Assembly: GCA_947652605.1 (NCBI GenBank)
Contig: OX393577.1
Span: forward strand, 65,868,108 to 65,932,107
DNA from: Elmis aenea
Lineage: Eukaryota; Arthropoda; Insecta; Coleoptera; Elmidae
Direction of reading: 5' to 3'
Length of the DNA stretch: 64,000 nucleotides
Each line of letters starts with the position of its first letter. The first letter of the stretch is position 1. Of the stretch, positions 1-15,000 are shown piece by piece. A model generated the notes under the pieces. It was not told the origin of the DNA. It searched no databases and saw only the letters and a list, made by a program, of their open reading frames with translations. Both the position numbers and the translations under genes were made by a program.

Positions 1-3000
1 CCAGCTCATTGAAAGACATATGCAAAACCATTGTATTCATGTAAAGAGGCGATGGATAAACTGTTCCTGTGATATACAAATCAATAATTAAAATTGTTCA
101 GAAATAGTCGCTCAAGGAACATATGTATTAACTAATGCATGGTATTTTTAGGAAATTATTAAAAATTAAAACCAGCTCATTGAAAGACATATGCAAAAAA
201 ATTGTATTCCTGTAAAGAGGCGATGGATAAACTGTTCCTGTGATATACAAATCAATAATTAAAATTGTTTAGAAATAGTCGCTCAAGGAACATATGTATT
301 AACTAAAGCACGGTATTTTTAGGAAATTATTAAAAATTAAAACCAGCTCATTGAAAGACATATGCAAAACAATTGTATTCATGTAAAGAAGCGATGGATA
401 AACTGTTCCTGTCATATACAAATCAATAATTGAAATTGTTTCGAAATAGTCGCACAAGGAACATATGTATTAACTAAAGCACGGTATTTTTAGGAAATTA
501 TTAAAAATTAAAACCAGCTTATTGAAAGACATATGCAAAACAATTGTATTCATGTAAAGAGGCGATGGATAAACTGTTCCTGTGATATACAAATCAATAA
601 TTAAAATTGTTTAGAAATAGTCGCTCAAGGAACATATGTATTAACTAAAGCACGGTATTTTTAGGAAATTATTAAAAATTAAAACCAGCTCATTGAAAGA
701 CATATGCAAAACAATTGTATTCCTGTAAAGAGGCGATGGATAAACTGTTCCTGTGATATACAAATCAATAATTAAAATTGTTTAGAAATAGTCGCTCAAG
801 GAACATATGTATTAACTAAAGCATGGTATTTTTAGGAAATTATTAAAAATTAAAACCAGCTCATTGAAAGACATATGCAAAACAATTGTATTCCTGTAAA
901 GAGGCGATGGATAAACTGTTCCTGTGATATACAAATCAATAATTAAAATTGTTTAGAAATAGTCGCTCAAGGAACATATGTATTAACTAAAGCACGGTAT
1001 TTTTAGGAAATTATTAAAAATTAATACCAGCTCATTGAAAGACATATGCAAAACAATTGTATTCCTGTAAAAAGGCGATGGATAAACTGTTCCTGTGATA
1101 TACAAATCAATAATTAAAATTGTTTAGAAAGAGTCGCTCAAGGAACATATGTATTAACTAATGCACGGTATTTTTAGGAAATTATTAAAAATTAAAACCA
1201 GCTTATTGAAAGACATATGCAAAAAAATTGTATTCCTGTAAAGAGGCGATGGATAAACTGTTCCTGTGATATACAAATCAATAATTAAAATTGTTTAAAA
1301 ATAGTCGCTCAAGGAACATATGTATTAACTAAAGCACGGTATTTTTAGGAAATTATTAAAAATTAAAACCAGCTCATTGAAAGACATATGCAAAACAATT
1401 GTATTCATGTAAAGAGGCGATGGATAAACTGTTCCTGTGATATACAAATCAATAATTGAAATTGTTTCGAAATAGTCGCACAAGGAACATATGTATTAAC
1501 TAAAGCACGGTATTTTTAGGAAATTATTAAAAATTAATGCCAGCTCATTGAAAGACATATGCAAAACAATTGTATTCATGTAAAGAGGCGATGGATAAAC
1601 TGTTTCTGTGATATACAAATCAATAATTAAAATTGTTTAGAAATAGTCGCTCAAGGAACATATGTATTAACTAAAGCACGGTATTTTTAGGAAATTATTA
1701 AAAATTAAAACCAGCTCATTGAAAGACATATGCAAAACAATTGTATTCATGTAAAGAGGCGATGGATAAACTGTTCCTGTGATATACAAATCAATAATTA
1801 AAATTGTTTCGAAATAGTCGCTCAAGGAACATATGTATTAACTAAAGCACGGTATTTTTAGGAAATTATTAAAAATTAAAACCAGCTCATTGAAAGACAT
1901 ATGCAAAACAATTGTATTCCTGTAAAGAGGCGATGGATAAACTGTTCCTGTGATATACAAATCAATAATTAAAATTGTTTAGAAATAGTCGCTCAAGGAA
2001 CATATGTATTAACTAAAGCACGGTATTTTTAGGAAATTATTAAAAATTAAAACCAGCTCATTGAAAGACATATGCAAAACAATTGTATTCATGTAAAGAG
2101 GCGATGGATAAACTGTTTCTGTGACATACAAATCAATAATTAAAATTGTTCAGAAATAGTCGCTCAAGGAACATATGTATTAACTAAAGCACGGTATTTT
2201 TAGGAAATTATTAAAAATTAAAACCAGCTCATTGAAAGACATATGCAAAACAATTGTATTCATGTAAAGAGGCGATGGATAAACTGTTCCTGTGATATAC
2301 AAATCAATAATTAAAATTGTTTCGAAATAGTCGCTCAAGGAACATATGTATTAACTAAAGCACGGTATTTTTAGGAAATTATTAAAAATTAAAACCAGCT
2401 CATTGAAAGACATATGCAAAACAATTTTATTCATGTAAAGAGGCGATGGATAAACTGTTCCTGTGATATACAAATCAATAATTAAAATTGTTTAGAAATA
2501 GTCGCTCAAGGAACATATGTATTAACTAAAGCACGGTATTTTTAGGAAATTATTAAAAATTAAAACCAGCTCATTGAAAGACATATGCAAAACAATTGTA
2601 TTCATGTAAAGAGGCAATGGATAAACTGTTCCTGTCATATACAAATCAATAATTAAAATTGTTTAGAAATAGTCGCTCAAGGAACATATGTATTAACTAA
2701 AGCACGGTATTTTTAGGAAATTATTAAAAATTAAAACCAGCTCATTGAAAGACATATGCAAAACAATTGTATTCATGTAAAGAGGCGATGGATAAACTGT
2801 TCCTGTGATATACAAATCAATAATTAAAATTGTTTTGAAATAGTCGCTCAAGGAACATATGTATTAACTAAAGCACGGTATTTTTAGGAAATTATTAAAA
2901 ATTAAAACCAGCTCATTGAAAGACATATGCAAAACAATTGTATTCATGTAAAGAGGCGATAAATAAACTGTTCCTGTGATATACAAATCAATAATTAAAA

Positions 3001-6000
3001 TTGTTTCGAAATAGTCGCTCAAGGAACATATGTATTAACTAAAGCACGGTATTTTTAGGAAATTATTAAAAATTAAAACCAGCTCATTGAAAGACATATG
3101 CAAAACAATTGTATTCATGTAAAGAGGCGATGGATATACTGTTCCTGTCATATACAAATCAATAATTAAAATTGTTTAGAAATAGTCGCTCAAGGAACAT
3201 ATGTATTAACTAAAGCACGGTATTTTTAGGAAATTATTAAAAATTAAAACCAGCTCATTGAAAGACATATGCAAAACAATTGTATTCATGTAAAAAGGCG
3301 ATGGATAAACTGTTCCTGTGATATACAAATCAATAATTAAAATTGTTCAGAAATAGTCGCTCAAGAAACATATGTATTAACTAATGCACGGTATTTTTAG
3401 GAAATTAATAAAAATTAAAACCAGCTCAGTGAAAGACATATGCATAACAATTGTATTCATGTAAAGAGGCGATGGATAAACTGTTCCTGTGATATACAAA
3501 TCAATAATCAAAATTGTTTAGAAATAGTCGCTCAAGGAACATATGTATTAACTAAAGCACGGTATTTTTAGGAAATTATTAAAAATTAAAACCAGCTCAT
3601 TGAAAGACATATGCAAAACAATTGTATTCCTGTAAAGAGGCGATGGATAAACTGTTCCTGTGATATACAAATCAATAATTAAAATTGTTTAGAAATAGTC
3701 GCTCAAGGAACATTTGTATTAACTAAAGCACGGTATTTTTAGGAAATTATTAAAAATTAAAACCAGCTCATTGAAAGACATATGCAAAACAATTGTATTC
3801 ATGTAAAGAGGCGATGGATAAACTGTTTCTGTGATATACAAATCAATAATTAAAATTGTTTAGAAATAGTCGCACAAGGAACATATGTATTAACTAAAGC
3901 ACGGTATTTTTAGGAAATTATTAAAAATTAATACCAGCTCATTAAAAGACATATGCAAAACAATTGTATTCCTGTAAAGAGGCGATGGATAAACTGTTCC
4001 TGTGATATACAAATCAATAATTAAAATTGTTTAGAAATAGTCGCACAAGGAACATATGTATTAACTAAAGCACGGTATTTTTAGGAAATTATTAAAAATT
4101 AAAACCAGCTCATTGAAAGACATATGCAAAACAATTGTATTCATGTAAAGAGGCGATGGATAAACTGTTCCTGTGATATACATACAAATCAATAATTAAA
4201 ATTGTTCAGAAATAGTCGCTCAAAGAACATATGTATTAACTAATGCACGGTATTTTTAGGAAATTATTAAAAATTAAAACCAGCTCATTGAAAGACATAT
4301 GCAAAACAATTGTATTCCTGTAAAGAGGCGATGGATAAACTGTTCCTGTGATATACAAATCAATAATTAAAATTGTTTAGAAATAGTCGCTCAAGGAACA
4401 TATGTATTAACTAAAGCACGGTATTTTTAGGAAATTATTAAAAATTAAAACCAGCTCATTGAAAGACATATGCAAAACAATTGTATTCCTGTAAAGAGGC
4501 GATGGATAAACTGTTCCTGTGATATACAAATCAATAATTAAAATTGTTTAGAAATAGTCGCTCAAGGAACATATGTATTAACTAAAGCACGGTATTTTTA
4601 GGAAATTATTAAAAATTAAAACCAGCTCATTGAAAGACATATGCAAAACAATTGTATTCCTGTAAAGAGGCGATGGATAAACTGTTCCTGTGATATACAA
4701 ATCAATAATGAAAATTGTTTAGAAATAGTCGCTCAAGGAACATATGTATTAACTAAAGCACGGTATTTTTAGGAAATTATTAAAAATTAAAACCAGCTCA
4801 TTGAAAGACATATGCAAAACCATTGTATTCATGTAAAGAGGCGATGGATAAACTGTTCCTGTGATATACAAATCAATAATTAAAATTGTTCAGAAATAGT
4901 CGCTCAAGGAACATATGTATTAACTAGTGCATGGTATTTTTAGGAAATTATTAAAAATTAAAACCAGCTCATTGAAAGACATATGCAAAAAAATTGTATT
5001 CCTGTAAAGAGGCGATGGATAAACTGTTCCTGTGATATACAAATCAATAATTAAAATTGTTTAGAAATAGTCGCTCAAGGAACATATGTATTAACTAAAG
5101 CACGGTATTTTTAGGAAATTATTAAAAATTAAAACCAGCTCATTGAAAGACATATGCAAAACAATTGTATTCATGTAAAGAGGCGATGGATAAACTGTTC
5201 CTGTCATATACAAATCAATAATTCAAATTGTTTCGAAATAGTCGCACAAGGAACATATGTATTAACTAAAGCACGGTATTTTTAGGAAATTATTAAAAAT
5301 TAAAACCAGCTTATTGAAAGACATATGCAAAACAATTGTATTCATGTAAAGAGGCGATGGATAAACTGTTCCTGTGATATACAAATCAATAATTAAAATT
5401 GTTTAGAAATAGTCGCTCAAGGAACATATGTATTAACTAAAGCACGGTATTTTTAGGAAATTATTAAAAATTAAAACCAGCTCATTGAAAGACATATGCA
5501 AAACAATTGTATTCCTGTAAAGAGGCGATGGATAAACTGTTCCTGTGATATACAAATCAATAATTAAAATTGTTTAGAAATAGTCGCTCAAGGAACATAT
5601 GTATTAACTAAAGCATGGTATTTTTAGGAAATTATTAAAAATTAAAACCAGCTCATTGAAAGACATATGCAAAACAATTGTATTCCTGTAAAGAGGCGAT
5701 GGATAAACTGTTCCTGTGATATACAAATCAATAATTAAAATTGTTTAGAAATAGTCGCTCAAGGAACATATGTATTAACTAAAGCACGGTATTTTTAGGA
5801 AATTATTAAAAATTAAAACCAGCTCATTGAAAGACATATGCAAAACAATTGTATTCCTGTAAAAAGGCGATGGATAAACTGTTCCTGTGATATACAAATC
5901 AATAATTAAAATTGTTTAGAAAGAGTCGCTCAAGGAACATATGTATTAACTAATGCACGGTATTTTTAGGAAATTATTAAAAATTAAAACCAGCTTATTG

Positions 6001-9000
6001 AAAGACATATGCAAAAAAATTGTATTCCTGTAAAGAGGCGATGGATAAACTGTTCCTGTGATATACAAATCAATAATTAAAATTGTTTAGAAATAGTCGC
6101 ACAAGGAACATATGTATTAACTAAAGCACGGTATTTTTAGGAAATTATTAAAAATTAATACCAGCTCATTGAAAGACATATGTAAAACAATTGTATTCCT
6201 GTAAAGAGGCGATGGATAAACTGTTCCTGTGATATACAAATCAATATTTAAAATTGTTTAAAATAGTCGCACAAGGAACATATGTATTAACTAAAGCACG
6301 GTATTTTTAGGAAATTATTAAAAATTAAAACCAGCTCATTGAAAGACATATGCAAAACAATTGTATTCATGTAAAGAGGCGATGGATAAACTGTTCCTGT
6401 GATATTCAAATCAATAATTAAAATCGTTTCGAAATAGTCGCACAAGGAACATATGTATTAACTAAAGCACGGTATTTTTAGGAAATTATTAAAAATTAAT
6501 ACCAGCTCATTAAAAGACATATGCAAAACAATTGTATTCATGTAAAGAGGCGATGGATAAACTGTTCCTGTCATATACAAATCAATAATTAAAATTGTTT
6601 AGAAATAGTCGCTCAAGGAACATATGTATTAACTAAAGCACGGTATTTTTAGGAAATTATTAAAAATTAAAACCAGCTCATTGAAAGACATATGCAAAAC
6701 AATTGTATTCCTGTAAAGAGGCGATGGATAAACTGTTCCTGTGATATACAAATCAATAATTAAAATTGTTTAAAAATAGTCGCTCAAGGAACATATGTAT
6801 TAACTAAAGCACGGTATTTTTAGGAAATTATTAAAAATTAAAACCAGCTCATTGAAAGACATATGCAAAACAATTGTATTCCTGTAAAAAGGCGATGGAT
6901 AAACTGTTCCTGTGATATACAAATCAATAATTAAAATTGTTTAGAAAGAGTCGCTCAAGGAACATATGTATTAACTAATGCACGGTATTTTTAGGAAATT
7001 ATTAAAAATTAAAACCAGCTTATTGAAAGACATATGCAAAAAAATTGTATTCCTGTAAAGAGGCGATGGATAAACTGTTCCTGTGATATACAAATCAATA
7101 ATTAAAATTGTTTAAAAATAGTCGCTCAAGGAACATATGTATTAACTAAAGCACGGTATTTTTAGGAAATTATTAAAAATTAAAACCAGCTCATTGAAAG
7201 ACATATGCAAAACAATTGTATTCATGTAAAGAGGCGATGGATAAACTGTTCCTGTCATATACAAATCAATAATTGAAATTGTTTCGAAATAGTCGCACAA
7301 GGAACATATGTATTAACTAAAGCACGGTATTTTTAGGAAATTATTAAAAATTAATGCCAGCTCATTGAAAGACATATGCAAAACAATTGTATTCATGTAA
7401 AGAGGCGATGGATAAACTGTTTCTGTGATATACAAATCAATAATTAAAATTGTTTAGAAATAGTCGCTCAAGGAACATATGTATTAACTAAAGCACGGTA
7501 TTTTTAGGAAATTATTAAAAATTAAAACCAGCTCATTGAAAGACATATGCAAAACAATTGTATTCATGTAAAGAGGCGATGGATAAACTGTTCCTGTGAT
7601 ATACAAATCAATAATTAAAATTGTTTCGAAATAGTCGCTCAAGGAACATATGTATTAACTAAAGCACGGTATTTTTAGGAAATTATTAAAAATTAAAACC
7701 AGCTCATTGAAAGACATATGCAAAACAATTGTATTCCTGTAAAGAGGCGATGGATAAACTGTTCCTGTGATATACAAATCAATAATTAAAATTGTTTAGA
7801 AATAGTCGCTCAAGGAACATATGTATTAACTAAAGCACGGTATTTTTAGGAAATTATTAAAAATTAAAACCAGCTCATTGAAAGACATATGAAAACAATT
7901 GTATTCATGTAAAGAGGCGATGGATAAACTGTTTCTGTGACATACAAATCAATAATTAAAATTGTTCAGAAATAGTCGCTCAAGGAACATATGTATTAAC
8001 TAAAGCACGGTATTTTTAGGAAATTATTAAAAATTAAAACCAGCTCATTGAAAGACATATGCAAAACAATTGTATTCATGTAAAGAGGCGATGGATAAAC
8101 TGTTCCTGTGATATACAAATCAATAATTAAAATTGTTTCGAAATAGTCGCTCAAGGAACATATGTATTAACTAAAGCACGGTATTTTTAGGAAATTATTA
8201 AAAATTAAAACCAGCTCATTGAAAGACATATGCAAAACAATTTTATTCATGTAAAGAGGCGATGGATAAACTGTTCCTGTGATATACAAATCAATAATTA
8301 AAATTGTTTAGAAATAGTCGCTCAAGGAACATATGTATTAACTAAAGCACGGTATTTTTAGGAAATTATTAAAAATTAAAACCAGCTCATTGAAAGACAT
8401 ATGCAAAACAATTGTATTCATGTAAAGAGGCAATGGATAAACTGTTCCTGTCATATACAAATCAATAATTAAAATTGTTTAGAAATAGTCGCTCAAGGAA
8501 CATATGTATTAACTAAAGCACGGTATTTTTAGGAAATTATTAAAAATTAAAACCAGCTCATTGAAAGACATATGCAAAACAATTGTATTCATGTAAAGAG
8601 GCGATGGATAAACTGTTCCTGTGATATACAAATCAATAAATGAAATTGTTTCGAAATAGTCGCACAAGGAACATATGTATTAACTAAAGCACGGTATTTT
8701 TAGGAAATTATTAAAAATTAAAACCAGCTCATTGAAAGACATATGCAAAACAATTGTATTCATGTAAAGAGGCGATGGATATACTGTTCCTGTCATATAC
8801 AAATCAATAATTAAAATTGTTTAGAAATAGTCGCTCAAGGAACATATGTATTAACTAAAGCACGGTATTTTTAGGAAATTATTAAAAATTAAAACCAGCT
8901 CATTGAAAGACATATGCAAAACAATTGTATTCATGTAAAGAGGCGATATATAAACTGTTCCTGTGATATACAAATCAATAATTAAAATTGTTCAGAAATA

Positions 9001-12000
9001 GTCGCTCAAGGAACATATGTATTAACTAATGCACGGTATTTTTAGGAAATTATTAAAAATTAAAACCAGCTCAGTGAAAGACATATGCAAAACAATTGTA
9101 TTCATGTAAAGAGGCGATGGATAAACTGTTCCTGTGATATACAAATCAATAATTAAAATTGTTTAGAAATAGTCGCTCAAGGAACATATGTATTAACTAA
9201 AGCACGGTATTTTTAGGAAATTATTAAAAATTAAAACCAGCTCATTGAAAGACATATGCAAAACAATTGTATTCATGTAAAGAGGCGATAAATAAACTGT
9301 TCCTGTGATATACAAATCAATAATTAAAATTGTTTCGAAATAGTCGCACAAGGAACATATGTATTAACTAAAGCACGGTATTTTTAGGAAATTATTAAAA
9401 ATTAAAACCAGCTCATTGAAAGACATATGCAAAACAATTGTATTCATGTAAAGAGGCGATGGATATACTGTTCCTGTCATATACAAATCAATAATTAAAA
9501 TTGTTTAGAAATAGTCGCTCAAGGAACATATGTATTAACTAAAGCACGGTATTTTTAGGAAATTATTAAAAATTAAAACCAGCTCATTGAAAGACATATG
9601 CAAAACAATTGTATTCATGTAAAGAGGCGATATATAAACTGTTCCTGTGATATACAAATCAATAATTAAAATTGTTCAGAAATAGTCGCTCAAGGAACAT
9701 ATGTATTAACTAATGCACGGTATTTTTAGGAAATTATTAAAAATTAAAACCAGCTCAGTGAAAGACATATGCAAAACAATTGTATTCATGTAAAGAGGCG
9801 ATGGATAAACTGTTCCTGTGATATACAAATCAATAATTAAAATTGTTTAGAAATAGTCGCTCAAGGAACATATGTATTAACTAAAGCACGGTATTTTTAG
9901 GAAATTATTAAAAATTAAAACCAGCTCATTGAAAGACATATGCAAAACAATTGTATTCCTGTAAAGAGGCGATGGATAAACTGTTCCTGTGATATACAAA
10001 TCAATAATTAAAATTGTTTAGAAATAGTCGCTCAAGGAACATTTGTATTAACTAAGGCACGGTATTTTTAGGAAATTATTAAAAATTAAAACCAGCTCAT
10101 TGAAAGACATATGCAAAACAATTGTATTCATGTAAAGAGGCGATGGATAAACTGTTCCTGTGATATACAAATCAATAATTAAGATTGTTTAGAAATAGTC
10201 GCTCAAGGAACATATGTATTAACTAAAGCACGGTATTTTTAGGAAATTATTAAAAATTAATACCAGCTCATTGAAAGACATATGCAAAACAATTGTATTC
10301 CTGTAAAGAGGCGATGGATAAACTGTTCCTGTGATATACAAATCAATAATTAAAATTGTTTAGAAATAGTCGCTCAAGGAACATATGTATTAACTAAAGC
10401 ACGGTATTTTTGGGAAATTATTAAAAATTAAAACCAGCTCATTGAAAGACATATGCAAAACAATTGTATTCCTGTAAAGAGGCGATGGATAAACTGTTCC
10501 TGTGATATACAAATCAATAATTAAAATTGTTTAGAAATAGTCGCTCAAGGAACATATGTATTAACTAAAGCACGGTATTTTTAGGAAATTATTAAAAATT
10601 AAAACCAGCTCATTGAAAGACATATGCAAAACAATTGTATTCCTGTAAAGAGGCGATAAATAAACTGTTCCTGTGATATACAAATCAATAATTAAAATTG
10701 TTTAGAAATAGTCGCTCAAGGAACATTTGTATTAACTAAAGCACGGTATTTTTAGGAAATTATTAAAAATTAAAACCAGCTCATTGAAAGACATATGCAA
10801 AACCATTGTATTCATGTAAAGAGGCGATGGATAAACTGTTCCTGTGATATACAAATCAATAATTAAAATTGTTCAGAAATAGTCGCTCAAGGAACATATG
10901 TATTAACTAATGCACGGTATTTTTAGGAAATTATTAAAAATTAAAACCAGCTCATTGAAAGACATATGCAAAAAAATTGTATTCCTGTAAAGAGGCGATG
11001 GATAAACTGTTCCTGAGATATACAAATCAATAATTAAAATTGTTTAGAAACAGTCGCTCAAGGAACATATGTATTAACTAAAGCACGGTATTTTTAGGAA
11101 ATTATTAAAAATTAAAACCAGCTCATTGAAAGACATATGCAAAACAATTGTATTCATGTAAAGAGGCGATGGATAAACTGTTCCTGTGATATACAAATCA
11201 ATAATTGAAATTGTTTCGAAATAGTCGCACAAGGAACATATGTATTAACTAAAGCACGGTATTTTTAGGAAATTATTAAAAATTAATGCCAGCTCATTGA
11301 AAGACATATGCAAAACAATTGTATTCATGTAAAGAGGCGATGGATAAACTGTTCCTGTGATATACAAATCAATAATTAAAATTGTTTAGAAATAGTCGCT
11401 CAAGGAACATATGTATTAACTAAAGCACGGTATTTTTAGGAAATTATTAAAAATTAAAACCAGCTCATTGAAAGACATATGCAAAACAATTGTATTCATG
11501 TAAAGAGGCGATGGATAAACTGTTCCTGTGATATACAAATCAATAATTAAAATCGTTTAGAAATAGTCGCCCAAGGAACATATGTATTAACTAAAGCACG
11601 GTATTTTTAGGAAATTATTAAAAATTAAAACCAGCTCATTGAAAGACATATGCAAAACAATTGTATTCATGTAAAGAGGCGATGGATAAACTGTTCCTGT
11701 CATATACAAATCAATAATTAAAATTGTTTAGAAATAGTCGCTCAAGGAACATATGTATTAACTAAAGCACGGTATTTTTAGGAAATTATTAAAAATTAAA
11801 ACCAGCTCATTGAAAGACATATGCAAAACAATTGTATTCATGTAAAGAGGCGATGGATAAACTGTTCCTGTGATATACAAATCAATAATTAAAATTGTTT
11901 CGAAATAGTCGCTCAAGGAACATATGTATTAACTAAAGCACGGTATTTTTAGGAAATTATTAAAAATTAAAACCAGCTCATTGAAAGACATATGCAAAAC

Positions 12001-15000
12001 AATTGTATTCATGTAAAGAGGCGATAAATAAACTGTTCCTGTGATATACAAATCAATAATTAAAATTGTTTCGAAATAGTCGCTCAAGGAACATATGTAT
12101 TAACTAAAGCACGGTATTTTTAGGAAATTATTAAAAATTAAAACCAGCTCATTGAAAGACATATGCAAAACAATTGTATTCATGTAAAGAGGCGATGGAT
12201 ATACTGTTCCTGTCATATACAAATCAATAATTAAAATTGTTTAGAAATAGTCGCTCAAGGAACATATGTATTAACTAAAGCACGGTATTTTTAGGAAATT
12301 ATTAAAAATTAAAACCAGCTCATTGAAAGACATATGCAAAACAATTGTATTCATGTAAAGAGGCGATATATAAACTGTTCCTGTGATATACAAATCAATA
12401 ATTAAAATTGTTCAGAAATAGTCGCTCAAGGAACATATGTATTAACTAATGCACGGTATTTTTAGGAAATTATTAAAAATTAAAACCAGCTCAGTGAAAG
12501 ACATATGCAAAACAATTGTATTCATGTAAAGAGGCGATGGATAAACTGTTCCTGTGATATAAAAATCAATAATTAAAATTGTTTAGAAATAGTCGCTCAA
12601 GGAACATATGTATTAACTAAAGCACGGTATTTTTAGGAAATTATTAAAAATTAAAACCAGCTCATTGAAAGACATATGCAAAACAATTGTATTCCTGTAA
12701 AGAGGCGATGGATAAACTGTTCCTGTGATATACAAATCAATAATTAAAATTGTTTAGAAATAGTCGCTCAAGGAACATTTGTATTAACTAAGGCACGGTA
12801 TTTTTAGGAAATTATTAAAAATTAAAACCAGCTCATTGAAAGACATATGCAAAACAATTGTATTCATGTAAAGAGGCGATGGATAAACTGTTCCTGTGAT
12901 ATACAAATCAATAATTAAAATTGTTTAGAAATAGTCGCTCAAGGAACATATGTATTAACTAAAGCACGGTATTTTTAGGAAATTATTAAAAATTAATACC
13001 AGCTCATTGAAAGACATATGCAAAACAATTGTATTCCTGTAAAGAGGCGATGGATAAACTGTTCCTGTGATATACAAATCAATAATTAAAATTGTTTAGA
13101 AATAGTCGCTCAAGGAACATATGTATTAACTAAAGCACGGTATTTTTGGGAAATTATTAAAAATTAAAACCAGCTCATTGAAAGACATATGCAAAACAAT
13201 TGTATTCCTGTAAAGAGGCGATGGATAAACTGTTCCTGTGATATACAAATCAATAATTAAAATTGTTTAGAAATAGTCGCTCAAGGAACATATGTATTAA
13301 CTAAAGCACGGTATTTTTAGGAAATTATTAAAAATTAAAACCAGCTCATTGAAAGACATATGCAAAACAATTGTATTCCTGTAAAGAGGCGATAAATAAA
13401 CTGTTCCTGTGATATACAAATCAATAATTAAAATCGTTTAGAAATAGTCGCTCAAGGAACATATGTATTAACTAATGCACGGTATTTTTAGGAAATTATT
13501 AAAAATTAAAACCAGCTCATTGAAAGACATATGCAAAACCATTGTATTCATGTAAAAAGGCGATGGATAAACTGTTCCTGTGATATACAAATCAATAATT
13601 AAAATTGTTCAGAAATAGTCGCTCAAGGAACATATGTATTAACTAATGCACGGTATTTTTAGGAAATTATTAAAAATTAAAACCAGCTCATTGAAAGACA
13701 TATGCAAAAAAATTGTATTCCTGTAAAGAGGCGATGGATAAACTGTTCCTGTGATATACAAATCAATAATTAAAATTGTTTAGAAACAGTCGCTCAAGGA
13801 ACATATGTATTAACTAAAGCACGGTATTTTTAGGAAATTATTAAAAATTAAAACCAGCTCATTGAAAGACATATGCAAAACAATTGTATTCATGTAAAGA
13901 GGCGATGGATAAACTGTTCCTGTGATATACAAATCAATAATTGAAATTGTTTCGAAATAGTCGCACAAGGAACATATGTATTAACTAAAGCACGGTATTT
14001 TTAGGAAATTATTAAAAATTAATGCCAGCTCATTGAAAGACATATGCAAAACAATTGTATTCATGTAAAGAGGCGATGGATAAACTGTTCCTGTGATATA
14101 CAAATCAATAATTAAAATTGTTTAGAAATAGTCGCTCAAGGAACATATGTATTAACTAAAGCACGGTATTTTTAGGAAATTATTAAAAATTAAAACCAGC
14201 TCATTGAAAGACATATGCAAAACAATTGTATTCATGTAAAGAGCGATGGATAAACTGTTCCTGTGATATACAAATCAATAATTAAAATCGTTTAGAAATA
14301 GTCGCCCAAGGAACATATGTATTAACTAAAGCACGGTATTTTTAGGAAATTATTAAAAATTAAAACCAGCTCATTGAAAGACATATGCAAAACAATTGTA
14401 TTCATGTAAAGAGGCGATAAATAAACTGTTCCTGTGATATACAAATCAATAATTAAAATTGTTCAGAAATAGTCGCTCAAGGAACATATGTATTAACTAA
14501 TGCACGGTATTTTTAGGAAATTATTAAAAATTAAAACCAGCTCATTGAAAGACATATGCAAAACAAATGTATTCCTGTAAAGAGGCGATGGATAAACTGT
14601 TCCTGTGATATACAAATCAATAATTAAAATTGTTTAGAAATAGTCGCTCAAGGAACATATGTATTAACTAAAGCACGGTATTTTTAGGAAATTATTAAAA
14701 ATTAAAACCAGCTCATTGAAAGACATATGCAAAACAATTGTATTCATGTAAAGAGGCGATGGATAAACTGTTCCTGTCATATACAAATCAATAATTGAAA
14801 TTGTTTCGAAATAGTCGCACAAGGAACATATGTATTAACTAAAGCACGGTATTTTTAGGAAATTATTAAAAATTAATACCAGCTCATTGAAAGACATATG
14901 CAAAACAATTGTATTCATGTAAAGAGGCGATGGATAAACTGTTTCTGTGATATACAAATCAATAATTAAAATTGTTTAGAAATAGTCGCTCAAGGAACAT